This document shows, piece by piece, positions 35,966-45,690 of a stretch of DNA of 64,000 nucleotides. A program made the position numbers and the translations under genes. Origin of the DNA: Yersinia enterocolitica (GTDB taxonomy: Bacteria > Pseudomonadota > Gammaproteobacteria > Enterobacterales > Enterobacteriaceae). Position 1 is the stretch's first letter, and each line of letters opens with the position of its first letter. The stretch lies in the NCBI GenBank assembly GCA_002082245.2, contig NBTC02000002.1, positions 2,976,001 to 3,040,000 of the forward strand. The letters run 5' to 3'. The notes under the pieces are model-generated. The model had not been told where the DNA came from, did not search any database, and was given only the letters and a program-made list of their open reading frames with translations.

Positions 35966-36331
35966 TTAAAAAGTCAGCACAACATCATAAGTTGCCAATT
36001 GGCGACGTAAATTTACCGGAGATAATACCTCGACATCAAGGATCCAGTTCGTCACACCACTCAACCCGCGTTGCTCTAATGAGGCTTCGCAGATATAACA
36101 ATTCTCAACATCGTACAGGGGTAAGACACCGAAAGTGGCAATATAGTTTCTGGCGAGAATTATTTCCGGTTGTTGCTGAGGTAATAGCTGCAAGACACCA
36201 TCTGACAGAAAGAATACACCTAAATCTTCGCTTAATGCCGATGTGGCCAGTAAGGCATCCAACCCTTCCCGCCCTGCCGAATTGCCATGCGGACCTTGGG
36301 TGAAAACAAAAGCGACACGTTTCATTGCCAT
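35966..36331 (-). CDS. tusC: Sulfur-relay protein TusC
   Basis: A 121-residue subunit of the TusBCD hexamer, with the DsrE/F-like fold. It starts [20 protein letters not shown], and [27 protein letters not shown] (in part) is typical. Its start overlaps the tusD stop by one base. Confidence 0.94.
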   Translation of the reverse strand: MAMKRVAFVFTQGPHGNSAGREGLDALLATSALSEDLGVFFLSDGVLQLLPQQQPEIILARNYIATFGVLPLYDVENCYICEASLEQRGLSGVTNWILDVEVLSPVNLRRQLATYDVVLTF

Positions 36332-36729
36332 TAAAATTGCACCATGCGATCACAGGTCAATGCGGCTTCGGCTAACGCACCCAAGCCGGTTAAGGTAAAA
36401 CCCGGTTGCAGATTCGCTGCCGCAAGATTGAGTTGTTCGGCTTCCTGTTGGTCGGTTACACCACGGCGTAATGCCGCCGCCACACACACATGCAACATAA
36501 CAGCATGTTCAGCCGCCAATTGTTGCCACGCCCTTACCAAGTCAAATTCATCACTGGCAGGGGCAGTTAATTGGTTAGCGTTCAAAACGCCTTCGCGATA
36601 GAAGAAAACACTCACCAAACTGTGACCTGAATTTATCAGCGCTTGTGCAAATTGATAAGCACTACTGGCCTGCTGCGTACCATAAGCAGGCCCAGTGACC
36701 ATAAGACAATATCTTTTCACGCCAGACAT
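36331..36729 (-). CDS. tusD: Sulfur-relay protein TusD
   Basis: A 132-residue catalytic subunit of TusBCD. The persulfide-carrying cysteine lies in [12 protein letters not shown] (about 79-90, equivalent of E. coli C78), and [20 protein letters not shown] near the start is a family block. The N-terminus is a few residues longer than in E. coli, so the start may lie at an internal codon. It overlaps the yheO stop by one base. Confidence 0.94.
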   Translation of the reverse strand: MSGVKRYCLMVTGPAYGTQQASSAYQFAQALINSGHSLVSVFFYREGVLNANQLTAPASDEFDLVRAWQQLAAEHAVMLHVCVAAALRRGVTDQQEAEQLNLAAANLQPGFTLTGLGALAEAALTCDRMVQF

Positions 36730-37451
36730 TAACGGTCGTGCCCTACAAGGTCGCCACTTTTGAATTGGCGAATGTAGAGATAGACGGTGTGTTTAGAGAT
36801 ATTAAGCCGTTCTGCAACCTGATTGATGGCATCTTTGATATCAAAAATACCCTTTTCATAAAGATTAAGTACCACTTGGCGGTTCTTCGCATTGTTAGAA
36901 ACATTACGGTCCGCATTGACTTCTTCGATGGTAAATTCAAGTGTTTGCGCCACCAAATCATCAACAGATGAGGCAAAGTTGACCGAGGAAGCAACTTCCT
37001 GCGTTTCCGGCGGCATAAACGTTTGGATGATTTGTGAGAAAGGCACATCCAGATTCATGTTGATGCACAGCAAGCCAATAACACGCTGGTCACGGTTACG
37101 GATAGCGATAGTGACTGATTTCATCAGTACACCACTTTTGGCTCGGGTGAAATAAGCTCTTGAAACACTGCTATCAGCACCGGCCATATCGTGCAACATC
37201 CGTAGAGCCAAGTCGGTTATCGGTGAACCAATTTGCCTTCCAGTGTGTTCTCCATTCGCAATTCTTACCGCAGAGCTTTTCAGATCTTCCAGTGAGTGCA
37301 GAACGATTTCACAGTGGCCGCCAATAAGCATAGCTAAGCCATCAACGACAGCTTCGTATGATTTTAGTATTTCATGGTCCGTCTGACTGAACGGACGTTC
37401 ATCCAGTAAATCCAGTTCACTGGTTTCGCTACTGAGAAGCGAATTAGACAT
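36729..37451 (-). CDS. yheO: YheO-family transcriptional regulator (PAS + HTH)
   Basis: A 240-residue probable DNA-binding regulator. The N-terminal YheO-like PAS domain (about 25-140) could bind a small ligand; its core includes [20 protein letters not shown] and [20 protein letters not shown]. The C-terminal helix-turn-helix [20 protein letters not shown] is at about 207-226. I chose ATG 37451 because it gives the E. coli length; the ATG at 37463 directly abuts its AGAGG. Overlap with tusD makes an operon with tusDCB likely. Target genes are unknown. Confidence 0.92.
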   Translation of the reverse strand: MSNSLLSSETSELDLLDERPFSQTDHEILKSYEAVVDGLAMLIGGHCEIVLHSLEDLKSSAVRIANGEHTGRQIGSPITDLALRMLHDMAGADSSVSRAYFTRAKSGVLMKSVTIAIRNRDQRVIGLLCINMNLDVPFSQIIQTFMPPETQEVASSVNFASSVDDLVAQTLEFTIEEVNADRNVSNNAKNRQVVLNLYEKGIFDIKDAINQVAERLNISKHTVYLYIRQFKSGDLVGHDR

Positions 37452-37644
37452 CGAAGACACCATCCTCTAGGTAAAGCCTGTCTCAATATCGTTGGCAGAC
37501 TCATAACTCAATATCTTAGATTTTAAGTCTAGCAAATATGCTGAGATAAAATCCTTGCGTTTGCGCGTGATATTGACGTTAAGCCCACAAGCCATAAACC
37601 GTCAAGTTATCAACGAACAGAAGTGAAAATTGATAGATGTGCCG

Positions 37645-37679
37645 CAAAAAAAACCGCCACGACAATTATCGCAGCGGTT
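37645..37679 (-). terminator. Terminator after fkpA
   Basis: The minus-strand transcript ends in AACCGC...GCGGTT followed by eight T, 29 bases beyond the fkpA stop. The inner part of the hairpin is imperfect. Confidence 0.75.
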
Positions 37680-37707
37680 ATAAGCAGAATCGGTGAACTA
37701 AGCTGAA

Positions 37708-38526
37708 TTACTTCTTCGCTTTTTCGCCTGCAGCTGCTGCTGGTTGCTCTTCTGGAGCATCAGCTTTTGGTGCCGCTTTCACATCTAACAGTTCTACATC
37801 GAATACCAGAGTAGAGTTAGCTGGGATACCTGGGACGCCAGTTTTGCCGTAAGCCAGTTCTGGTGGGATAACCAGGGTGATCTTGCCACCTTTTTTGATT
37901 TGCTTCAGGCCTTCAGTCCAACCTGGGATAACACCGTCCAAGCGGAAGGATAATGGCTCACCACGCTTGTAGGAGTTATCAAACTCAGTGCCATCAGTCA
38001 GTGTCCCTTTGTAATTAACAACCACGGTATCACTGTCTTTTGGTGCTTCACCAGTACCGGCTTTCTCTACTTTGTACAGCAGGCCAGATGCGGTTTTCTT
38101 CACATCTTTTTCTTTAGCGAAAGTATCGCGATACTTAGCGCCCTTATCGGCATTTTCTTTAGCGTCCTGCTCCATTTTTGCCTGAGCAGAAGCTTTTACG
38201 CGAGCTTCAAAACTTTGCAGAGTGCTTTCAATTTCTGCATCAGTCAGTTTGCTTTTGTTAGCAAACGCGTCCTGAACACCGGCGATCAACTGGTCTTTAT
38301 CCAGTTTAATACCCAGCTTTTCTTGTTCTTTTAGGGAATTATCCATGTAACGCCCTAATGATGCGCCTAATGCATAAGCAGATTGCTGGTCATCATTTTT
38401 AAATGCGCTATTGGTCGTTGCTGGCGCGGCTGCGGTTTTGGCTGCTTCAGCAGCGAAAGTAGCAGAGGTATTCAGGGTCAGCGCCATGGTGGTAGCCAGT
38501 AGCGTTACTTTAAACAGTGATTTCAT
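37708..38526 (-). CDS. fkpA: Periplasmic FKBP-type peptidyl-prolyl isomerase FkpA
   Basis: A 272-residue periplasmic chaperone and prolyl isomerase. The ATG at 38526 follows GGAGAAATGG and starts a signal peptide (MKSLFKVTLLATTMALTLNT, cleaved near ATFAAEA). The N-terminal dimerisation domain covers about 25-140. The C-terminal FKBP domain has VNYKGTLTDGTEFDNSYKRG (about 165-184), VIPGWTEGLKQIKKGGK and IPPELAYGKTGVPGIPANST. A lysine- and alanine-rich tail follows. A sigma-E-like promoter lies upstream, in line with its envelope-stress role. Confidence 0.97.
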   Translation of the reverse strand: MKSLFKVTLLATTMALTLNTSATFAAEAAKTAAAPATTNSAFKNDDQQSAYALGASLGRYMDNSLKEQEKLGIKLDKDQLIAGVQDAFANKSKLTDAEIESTLQSFEARVKASAQAKMEQDAKENADKGAKYRDTFAKEKDVKKTASGLLYKVEKAGTGEAPKDSDTVVVNYKGTLTDGTEFDNSYKRGEPLSFRLDGVIPGWTEGLKQIKKGGKITLVIPPELAYGKTGVPGIPANSTLVFDVELLDVKAAPKADAPEEQPAAAAGEKAKK

Positions 38527-39028
<502 letters not shown>

Positions 39029-39038
39029 TGCGGATAGC

Positions 39039-39065
39039 AAAAAGCCAGCCGCAAGGCTGGCTTTT
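39039..39065. terminator. Bidirectional terminator between slyX and slyD
   Basis: AAAAAGCCAGCC-GCAA-GGCTGGCTTTT: a 7-bp GC stem with a GCAA tetraloop, extended by A:T pairs and T-runs on both strands. It lies between converging genes. Confidence 0.92.
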
Positions 39066-39083
39066 GACTGACAGAGTCAGATC

Positions 39084-39668
39084 TTAGTGACAGCCACAGC
39101 CGCCCTTACCACAACCACCTTTACCATGTTCATGATCGTGGTCACTCTCATCATGGCCATGACCGCCACAGCAACCATCACCGTGTTCATGATGATGATC
39201 ATGCTCGCCATGTACGTGGCCATGTTGCAGCTCTTCTTCTGTTGCTTCACGGATAGCAACCACGTCAACGTGGAAGTTCAGATCCTGACCCGCCAGCATG
39301 TGGTTACCATCAACCACCACGTGCTCATCTTCAACAGCAGTGATCTCTACCGGTACTGGACCTTGATCGGTATCAGCCAGGAAACGCATGCCAACTTCCA
39401 GCTCGTCAACGCCCATAAAGACGTCTTTCGGTACGCGCTGCACCAGATTTTCATCATAGCTGCCGTAGCCTTCGTCTGCATTCACGCGCACATCAAAGCT
39501 GTCGCCAGCTTCATGACCTTCGAGCGCTTTTTCCAAACCAGCGATCAGGGAACCGTGTCCATGCAAGTAGTCCAACGGCGCACTCACCGGAGACTCATCA
39601 ACTAAAACACCGTCTTCTGTACGTACCTGGTAAGCCAGGCTGACCACCAAGTCTTTTGCTACTTTCAT
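39084..39668 (-). CDS. slyD: FKBP-type prolyl isomerase and metallochaperone SlyD
   Basis: A 194-residue cytoplasmic prolyl isomerase and chaperone that also binds nickel for hydrogenase maturation. The ATG at 39668 is the E. coli-type start MKVAKDLVVSLAYQ; an ATG 11 codons upstream is in frame but unsupported. The FKBP part has DYLHGHGSLIAGLEKALEGH, with the insert-in-flap chaperone domain at about 70-120. The tail from about 150 is packed with His, Cys, Asp and Gly (for example GCCGGHGHDESDHDHEHGKG), the metal-binding region. Confidence 0.97.
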   Translation of the reverse strand: MKVAKDLVVSLAYQVRTEDGVLVDESPVSAPLDYLHGHGSLIAGLEKALEGHEAGDSFDVRVNADEGYGSYDENLVQRVPKDVFMGVDELEVGMRFLADTDQGPVPVEITAVEDEHVVVDGNHMLAGQDLNFHVDVVAIREATEEELQHGHVHGEHDHHHEHGDGCCGGHGHDESDHDHEHGKGGCGKGGCGCH

Positions 39669-39762
39669 GATATCTCCTACCCTTGGAACAAAAATTGGCA
39701 CAGATTGTAGCTGAAATCTGCACCGCTGTACCCACCAGCATAAAAAATCGCGAAGGATAACG

Positions 39763-39984
39763 CTACTCGGGATGGAAAATACCGATCACTTGTTCATGCG
39801 GGCGGACGTGTTGATTGACCTGTTCATCCGTCTGGCGTTGATGGTGACCACACTTGACACACTCGACCACCTCTACCTGATCTTCACGCCATAAAGCCAA
39901 TGTATCCAATGCCTTACATTTTGTACAAACCGCTCCAGCGATAAATCTTTTGCGCGTTTTTGTCTTATTAAGAGCACTTGTCAT
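39763..39984 (-). CDS. yheV: YheV-type zinc-ribbon protein (DUF2387)
   Basis: A 73-residue protein with two CxxC pairs (CTKC and CVKC, about 20-23 and 42-45) forming a zinc ribbon, and the conserved end HEQVIGIFHPE. The ATG at 39984 has GGAG 6 bases before it; the ATG at 39999 overlaps the kefB stop and is the alternative. The function is unknown. It probably lies in one transcript with kefG-kefB. Confidence 0.88.
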   Translation of the reverse strand: MTSALNKTKTRKRFIAGAVCTKCKALDTLALWREDQVEVVECVKCGHHQRQTDEQVNQHVRPHEQVIGIFHPE

Positions 39985-39998
39985 CGTTTTCTCCGACA

Positions 39999-41807
39999 TT
40001 ATTCGTATTCATCCCACCCATCTAACTGCCGACTTTCATGTAGCATTTCTCGCTGGAAAATATCTTCCAGTTCACGGCGGGCCTCTTTAACTCTGGAGAT
40101 TTGCGCCACATCACCATGATGCTGCGGCACCAATTCACGCAGCATCCGCATATCAAGACGACGGAAATGTTGTTGCGCCCGATAAGCTTGATGTGGATGC
40201 ATTCCCAATCCCAATAGCGTTTTACGCCCCAACTCCAGCGCACTGGAAAAGGTTTCGCGGGTGAAGTCTTTGACGCCATTTTGCAACAGTTCATGTGCTT
40301 CAACACGCCCTCTGGCACGCGCCAGAATGTGCAAATCAGGGAAATGTTGCTGGCACAGATGCACCAATGTCATGGTATCTTCCGGCTCATTACAGGTGAT
40401 AACAATAGCTTTAGCTTTTTCCGCGCCGGCGGCCCGCAACAGTTCCAATTCGGTGGCATCGCCGTAATAGACTTTGTAACCGTATTTGCGCATCACACTC
40501 ACCGCACTGACATCACGTTCTAACACGGTAATACGCATTTTGTTCGCCATCAGTAGGCGGCCAATCACCTGACCAAATCGCCCAAAACCAACAATAATCA
40601 CCTGCGGATCATTATCTTCCACGAACGGCTTCTCATCGCTCTCTTCCTGCGCGTTATAACGGCGGATCAGAATGCGATCGATAGCCTGCATCAATAATGG
40701 TGTCGTCATCATCGACAACGTAACCACCACCAGCAGCAATGCCAGTTGTTCAGCATTTAGAACATGTTGAGAGAATGCAGCGGAGAACAAGACGAAAGCA
40801 AATTCACCGCCCTGACTGAGCACTCCGGCAAATTGCAAGCGCACCGAACGGCGCAAGCCAAATGTACGTGCCAAACCATACAATACGGTGCCTTTGATAA
40901 ATACCAGCGCCAGCACACCTAACAACACATCCAGCAGGTGAGTGAATAGCACACCAAGATTCAGCGCCATCCCAACCGAAATAAAGAACAACCCGAGCAA
41001 TAACCCTTTAAAAGGTTCGATGGCAATTTCCAGTTCGTGCTGAAATTCACTTTCGGCCAGTAATATCCCGGCGATAAATGTCCCTAACGCCATCGATAGG
41101 CCCAATGCATCCATAAACAGTGCAGAACCTAATACCACCAGTAATGCGGCCGCAGTAAAAACCTCCCGCACACCAGAGGCGACAATATAGCGAAACAAGG
41201 GGCGCAGCAGATAGCGACCACCAATCAACATGCCCGCAAACGCCGCAACTTTAATACCAATTTTGACCCAATCATTGGCAGCACCACCGCCCCCCGCCAG
41301 AATAGGGATCAACGCCAAAGCAGGTATAACCGCCATATCCTGGAACAGTAACACCGAGAATCCGAGCTGCCCGCCTTCGTTGCGGTTCATGCCTTTTTCC
41401 CGCATTAGCTGCAATGCCATCGCGGTCGAGGACATTGCTAAACCAATGCCACCGATAACCGCCGCCTGCCAGGCGAACTGAGTGAAATAGAGTAATGCCC
41501 CCAATACTGCCGCTGTAATAACAACCTGACCCGCACCGACACCAAAAATAGAGCGCCGCAACTGCCATAGCTTGGCTGGATTCAACTCCAACCCAATGAT
41601 AAACATCAGAAACACCACACCAAGCTCGGAGAAGTGCAGTATTTCGTCAACATCACGTATAAAACCTAACCCCCATGGACCAATAGCAATACCGGCTATC
41701 AGATAACCCAACACCGCACCAATACCCAGGCGTTGAGCAATAGGAACCGCAACCACAGCGGCAAATAAAAATAATAAAATGGCAGTAAGTAGCGCTGAGC
41801 CTTCCAT
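39999..41807 (-). CDS. kefB: Glutathione-gated K+/H+ antiporter KefB
   Basis: A 602-residue inner-membrane efflux system that acidifies the cytoplasm to protect against electrophiles when opened by glutathione adducts. The N-terminal CPA2 antiporter domain has about 12 membrane segments (1-380), including [20 protein letters not shown] and the [12 protein letters not shown] segment. The C-terminal RCK domain starts with [17 protein letters not shown] (about 404-420) and binds glutathione. It is coupled to kefG by a 3-base gap. Confidence 0.97.
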   Translation of the reverse strand: MEGSALLTAILLFLFAAVVAVPIAQRLGIGAVLGYLIAGIAIGPWGLGFIRDVDEILHFSELGVVFLMFIIGLELNPAKLWQLRRSIFGVGAGQVVITAAVLGALLYFTQFAWQAAVIGGIGLAMSSTAMALQLMREKGMNRNEGGQLGFSVLLFQDMAVIPALALIPILAGGGGAANDWVKIGIKVAAFAGMLIGGRYLLRPLFRYIVASGVREVFTAAALLVVLGSALFMDALGLSMALGTFIAGILLAESEFQHELEIAIEPFKGLLLGLFFISVGMALNLGVLFTHLLDVLLGVLALVFIKGTVLYGLARTFGLRRSVRLQFAGVLSQGGEFAFVLFSAAFSQHVLNAEQLALLLVVVTLSMMTTPLLMQAIDRILIRRYNAQEESDEKPFVEDNDPQVIIVGFGRFGQVIGRLLMANKMRITVLERDVSAVSVMRKYGYKVYYGDATELELLRAAGAEKAKAIVITCNEPEDTMTLVHLCQQHFPDLHILARARGRVEAHELLQNGVKDFTRETFSSALELGRKTLLGLGMHPHQAYRAQQHFRRLDMRMLRELVPQHHGDVAQISRVKEARRELEDIFQREMLHESRQLDGWDEYE

Positions 41808-41810
41808 ATA

Positions 41811-42365
41811 TCAGTGCCCTCCCGCAGGCAACGGCGACAGCAACCACTGCGTATAAGCTTGCGCATGGCTGGCTAAGACTTCCGGTTTCTGACGTCGCGC
41901 CCAGTATATAATCATCGGGTTCATCCAATGCATATGGCACATAGCCGCTGTCAATTCGAAAGGGCGCAGAATATCTTCCATCGGATAGCGGTTATAGCCC
42001 CCTACCCGATAGGCCCCTTCCGGTTCGCCGGTGGTAATTACCGAGCGCCAATACTTACCCGTCAGAGCATGACCACCCACACCATTGGCAAACCCACGAG
42101 CTAATACCCGGTCCAGCCACTCCTTCAGCAACGCCGGGCAACTGTAGGTATAGAGAGGATGTTGAAATACAATAACTTGATGCTCACGTAGCAATTGCTG
42201 CTCATGGTGAATATCAATAAAGAAATCAGGATAATGTGCATAGAGATCGTGCACAGTAACATGTTCTAACTGCTGCACCGGTTGCAGTAAAACCCGGTTT
42301 GCCACCGAGTCTTGTGATTCCGGATGGGCATACAGCAGCAAAACCTTCGGTGGCTGCGACATCAT
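41811..42365 (-). CDS. kefG: KefB ancillary quinone oxidoreductase KefG
   Basis: A 184-residue flavodoxin-fold protein that binds KefB and is needed for its full activity; the family reduces quinones with NADH and [18 protein letters not shown] (about 10-24), [20 protein letters not shown] (about 69-88) and [10 protein letters not shown] are family blocks. Two adjacent ATG codons follow GGAGGGGA; the second would shorten the protein by one residue. It is divergent from yheS across an ERIC element. Confidence 0.95.
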   Translation of the reverse strand: MMSQPPKVLLLYAHPESQDSVANRVLLQPVQQLEHVTVHDLYAHYPDFFIDIHHEQQLLREHQVIVFQHPLYTYSCPALLKEWLDRVLARGFANGVGGHALTGKYWRSVITTGEPEGAYRVGGYNRYPMEDILRPFELTAAMCHMHWMNPMIIYWARRQKPEVLASHAQAYTQWLLSPLPAGGH

Positions 42366-42438
42366 TCCCCTCCAAAGCGTCGTCAGGGTCCGGTTTTTCC
42401 GTTACCATACTTCGCAAAGACTAAAAAAGACTAAGATT

Positions 42439-42460
42439 TATACCCAAAGTCATTGGCGTT
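42439..42460. repeat. Detached ERIC terminus
   Basis: TATACCCAAAGTCATTGGCG matches one end of the ERIC element found complete 65 bases away at 42504. It is probably a remnant of a second copy or a partial duplication. Confidence 0.55.
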
Positions 42461-42503
42461 ACCCGTCGGTAGCGACAAGAACCACGGGGATAATAATTTA
42501 ACA

Positions 42504-42629
42504 TATACCCAAAATAATTCGAGTTGCAGGAAGGCGGCAAGCGAGAGAATCCCGATGAGCTTACTAGAGTAAGTGATTCGGGTGAGCGATCGCAGCCAAC
42601 ACACATGCAGCTTGAAGTATGACGGGTAA
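42504..42629. repeat. ERIC element, essentially full length
   Basis: About 126 bases with the ERIC ends TATACCCAAAATAATTCGAG and CTTGAAGTATGACGGGTA and the central palindrome GAGCTTACTAGAGTAAGTGA, followed by GGTGAGCGATCGCAGCC. This is the classical length. It lies between divergent kefG and yheS and ends 21 bases before the yheS start, so it will be part of the yheS leader. Confidence 0.88.
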
Positions 42630-42650
42630 ACTCTAAACATACGGCACTCT

Positions 42651-44567
42651 ATGATTGTTTTTTCTTCGCTTCAAATACGACGTGGTACCCGCGTCTTGCT
42701 GGACAACGCTACAGCAACGATTAATCCTGGCCAAAAGGTCGGGCTGGTCGGCAAGAACGGATGTGGTAAATCCACCCTGCTGGCGTTGCTCAAAGGCGAA
42801 CTGAGCGCCGATGGGGGCAATGCCACTTTCCCCAGTAACTGGGCACTGGCCTGGGTTAATCAGGAAACTCCGGCACTGGATATTCCGGCGATAGAGTATG
42901 TTATCGACGGGGATCGCGAATATCGCCAATTGGAGGCCGAACTTCAGGCCGCTAATGAAAAAAACGATGGTCATGCCATCGCCACCGTGCACGGCAAACT
43001 TGATGCCATCCATGCCTGGACAATTCAATCCCGTGCCGCCAGTTTGCTACACGGGCTGGGGTTTTCTCAAGAGCAATTACAGCAACCGGTACGTTCATTT
43101 TCCGGCGGCTGGCGCATGCGCCTTAACCTGGCCCAAGCGCTGGTTTGCCGCTCTGATTTGCTGCTACTGGATGAACCAACCAACCACTTGGATTTAGATG
43201 CGGTTATCTGGCTGGAAAAGTGGCTGAAAAGCTATTCTGGCACGCTGGTATTAATTTCTCATGACCGCGATTTCCTTGATCCTATTATTGATAAGATTCT
43301 GCATATTGAACAGCAGACGCTGAATGAATATACCGGTAACTATTCATCTTTCGAACGCCAGCGAGCGACCAAGCTCTCGCAGCAGCAGTCGATGTATCAG
43401 CATCAGCAAGAAAAAGTGGCGCATTTACAAAGCTATATCGACCGTTTCCGTGCACAGGCGACTAAAGCCAAACAAGCTCAGAGCCGCATCAAGATGCTTG
43501 AGCGGATGGAACTGATTGCACCTGCCCATGTGGATAACCCATTCCACTTCAGCTTCCGTACACCGGAAAGTTTGCCTGACCCCCTACTCCGCATGGAGAA
43601 AGTGAGCGCAGGCTATGGTGATCGTACGATTTTGCAGTCCATTAAGCTCAATCTGGTCCCCGGCTCACGCATCGGTCTGTTGGGGCGCAATGGTGCGGGT
43701 AAATCTACGCTAATTAAGTTACTAGCCGGCACTTTAGAGCCACAAAGCGGTGAGATTGGTTTATCCAAAGGGATTAAACTGGGTTACTTCGCCCAGCATC
43801 AGTTGGAGTTTTTGCGTGCGGATGAATCACCGCTACAGCATATGAGCCGCCTGGCACCCAAAGAGTCGGAACAACAACTGCGCGACTATTTAGGTGGCTA
43901 CGGTTTTCAGGGCGATCAGGTTACTGACCCAACGGCCCGCTTCTCCGGCGGTGAAAAAGCACGTTTAGTACTGGCACTGATTATCTGGCAGCGCCCTAAC
44001 CTATTGCTACTCGATGAGCCAACCAACCACCTTGATCTTGATATGCGTCAGGCGCTAACCGAAGCCTTAATTGATTTTGAAGGCGCATTGGTGGTGGTTT
44101 CCCATGACCGCCATTTACTGCGTTCCACCACCGATGACCTCTATCTGGTGCATGATGGCAAAGTAGAGCAATTCGACGGCGATTTAGAAGATTATCAGCA
44201 ATTTTTGGTCGATGTGCAGCGCCAGCAAAGCCAGCAGGATAATCCGACAAAAGAGTTGTCAGGTAATAGTGCCCAACAGCGTAAAGATCAAAAACGCCGT
44301 GAGGCAGAGTTCCGAACCCAGACTCAGCCATTGCGTAAGCAGATTATGACGCTGGAAAAACAGATGGATAAGCTCAGTACCGAGCTGGCAGTCATCGAAG
44401 AACAATTGGCTGATTCTGCCTTATACGATATTGCACGTAAGGCTGATTTGACCCAATGTTTACAGCAGCAGACGCAAGTGAAAACCAAACTTGAAGAGAC
44501 TGAAATGCACTGGCTAGATGCTCAGGAGCAGTTGGAGAACCTCACTAAGATATTTGAAGCGGGATAA
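42651..44567 (+). CDS. yheS: ABC-F family ATPase YheS
   Basis: A 638-residue cytoplasmic ABC-F protein with two ATP-binding domains and no membrane part, of the class that acts on ribosomes (EttA, Uup relatives). Domain 1 has Walker A GKNGCGKST (about 34-42), signature SFSGGWRMR and Walker B LLLLDEPTNHLDLD. The linker helix follows (about 240-310). Domain 2 has GRNGAGKST (about 347-355), FSGGEKARL and LLLLDEPTNHLDLD. A C-terminal coiled coil covers about 540-638. Its leader contains an ERIC element. Confidence 0.96.
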   Translation: MIVFSSLQIRRGTRVLLDNATATINPGQKVGLVGKNGCGKSTLLALLKGELSADGGNATFPSNWALAWVNQETPALDIPAIEYVIDGDREYRQLEAELQAANEKNDGHAIATVHGKLDAIHAWTIQSRAASLLHGLGFSQEQLQQPVRSFSGGWRMRLNLAQALVCRSDLLLLDEPTNHLDLDAVIWLEKWLKSYSGTLVLISHDRDFLDPIIDKILHIEQQTLNEYTGNYSSFERQRATKLSQQQSMYQHQQEKVAHLQSYIDRFRAQATKAKQAQSRIKMLERMELIAPAHVDNPFHFSFRTPESLPDPLLRMEKVSAGYGDRTILQSIKLNLVPGSRIGLLGRNGAGKSTLIKLLAGTLEPQSGEIGLSKGIKLGYFAQHQLEFLRADESPLQHMSRLAPKESEQQLRDYLGGYGFQGDQVTDPTARFSGGEKARLVLALIIWQRPNLLLLDEPTNHLDLDMRQALTEALIDFEGALVVVSHDRHLLRSTTDDLYLVHDGKVEQFDGDLEDYQQFLVDVQRQQSQQDNPTKELSGNSAQQRKDQKRREAEFRTQTQPLRKQIMTLEKQMDKLSTELAVIEEQLADSALYDIARKADLTQCLQQQTQVKTKLEETEMHWLDAQEQLENLTKIFEAG

Positions 44568-44608
44568 CCCGCTTTTCAGAAAACGCCAGTATTAAGGATA
44601 ATAAGATC

Positions 44609-45604
44609 ATGACTAATAAGGATATTAGTGTGGTGGTTCCGGTATTTAATTGCGCCGCTTACCTCACACAACTACTGGATTCATTGTACCAGCAGTCGGG
44701 TGTGTCATTGGAAATCATTGCCGTCAATGATGGTTCGACCGATGACAGCCTGACGATATTAGTAGCCGCCGCGCGCCGTGATTCGCGGCTGGTCATTGTT
44801 AATCAGGCCAATCAGGGGCTTTCTGCGGCCCGTAATGCCGGAATCGCTCGGGCAACCGCCCCCTGGATTGCTTTTGTTGATGGCGATGACTGGCTGGCCT
44901 CTGATGCTTTATCAACTTGGTTGCAACAGGCCAATCGGCAGCAATTAGATTTACTGATAGGTAATGGTTTTACCTTTACCACTGATCCCCACCTAGCGCC
45001 CAGCAGCCCCTTGTTATATAAACAGCCGTGGAGCGAGATACTTAGCGGCCAGCAATGGGTTATTCGCAGTATTGAACATAATGAGTGGCCACATTATGTA
45101 TGGCTACAATTGATTCGGCGCGAATTGGTCGCGACCCATCAACTCGCATTCATCCCTGGAATGCTACATGAAGATATTCTGTGGACCACCCATCTGGCAC
45201 TCGCCGTACAACGTGTCGGTTTCTGTGATACGCCATTTTATGGTTATCGCACCAACCCACACTCCATCACCCTCTCTCCGTCACCCCAAGCCTTGTTGGC
45301 TCGCGCCAATAGCTATCTTAGAATTATTAACGCGCTAATTAACCTTTCTGCCACGCAACAACCGCCGTTATGCCGTGCGCTGTTACGTCACGCTAATCAG
45401 GAGAGCGGCCATTTTTTTGGGTTGATGCGTAAGAGATTATCCCCGTCACCAGAACGTTCGGCACTCGCGGCTGAGTTTAAGGCATTAGGCTTACCCAAAG
45501 CGCTGTTTCAGGGCGCGGGGAATATCAGTGAGTTCTGGCGAGCGGTACGTTTATCAGTCACTCTATGGCGTTATGCGCAGCAGAAGCATTCATTATCAAA
45601 ATAG
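44609..45604 (+). CDS. Family 2 glycosyltransferase, probably LPS core
   Basis: A 331-residue GT-A fold glycosyltransferase. It starts ISVVVPVFNCAAYLTQLLDS. The nucleotide-sugar site is AVNDGSTDDSL (about 38-48), the metal-binding DxD region is FVDGDDW (about 89-95), and LHEDILWT near 193 holds the likely catalytic acidic pair. There is no membrane anchor. It follows yheS by 41 bases and is paired with a GT9 gene. From memory, a similar pair near yheS in Y. pestis adds core oligosaccharide sugars, but the sugar and acceptor cannot be read from the sequence. Confidence 0.88.
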   Translation: MTNKDISVVVPVFNCAAYLTQLLDSLYQQSGVSLEIIAVNDGSTDDSLTILVAAARRDSRLVIVNQANQGLSAARNAGIARATAPWIAFVDGDDWLASDALSTWLQQANRQQLDLLIGNGFTFTTDPHLAPSSPLLYKQPWSEILSGQQWVIRSIEHNEWPHYVWLQLIRRELVATHQLAFIPGMLHEDILWTTHLALAVQRVGFCDTPFYGYRTNPHSITLSPSPQALLARANSYLRIINALINLSATQQPPLCRALLRHANQESGHFFGLMRKRLSPSPERSALAAEFKALGLPKALFQGAGNISEFWRAVRLSVTLWRYAQQKHSLSK

Positions 45605-45690
45605 ATCTCAAATTTACGTTTATTTTTGTTATTACTCAGGAAATTTTCATGTTTAATAAGGCATAAAATTACTTCTGGGAATATGTATAG

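Noticed and set aside
42504-42629. ERIC copies read as CRISPR repeats
   Set aside because: The copies are dispersed singly over 50 kb, are about 100-200 bases long, and have no spacers or cas genes.
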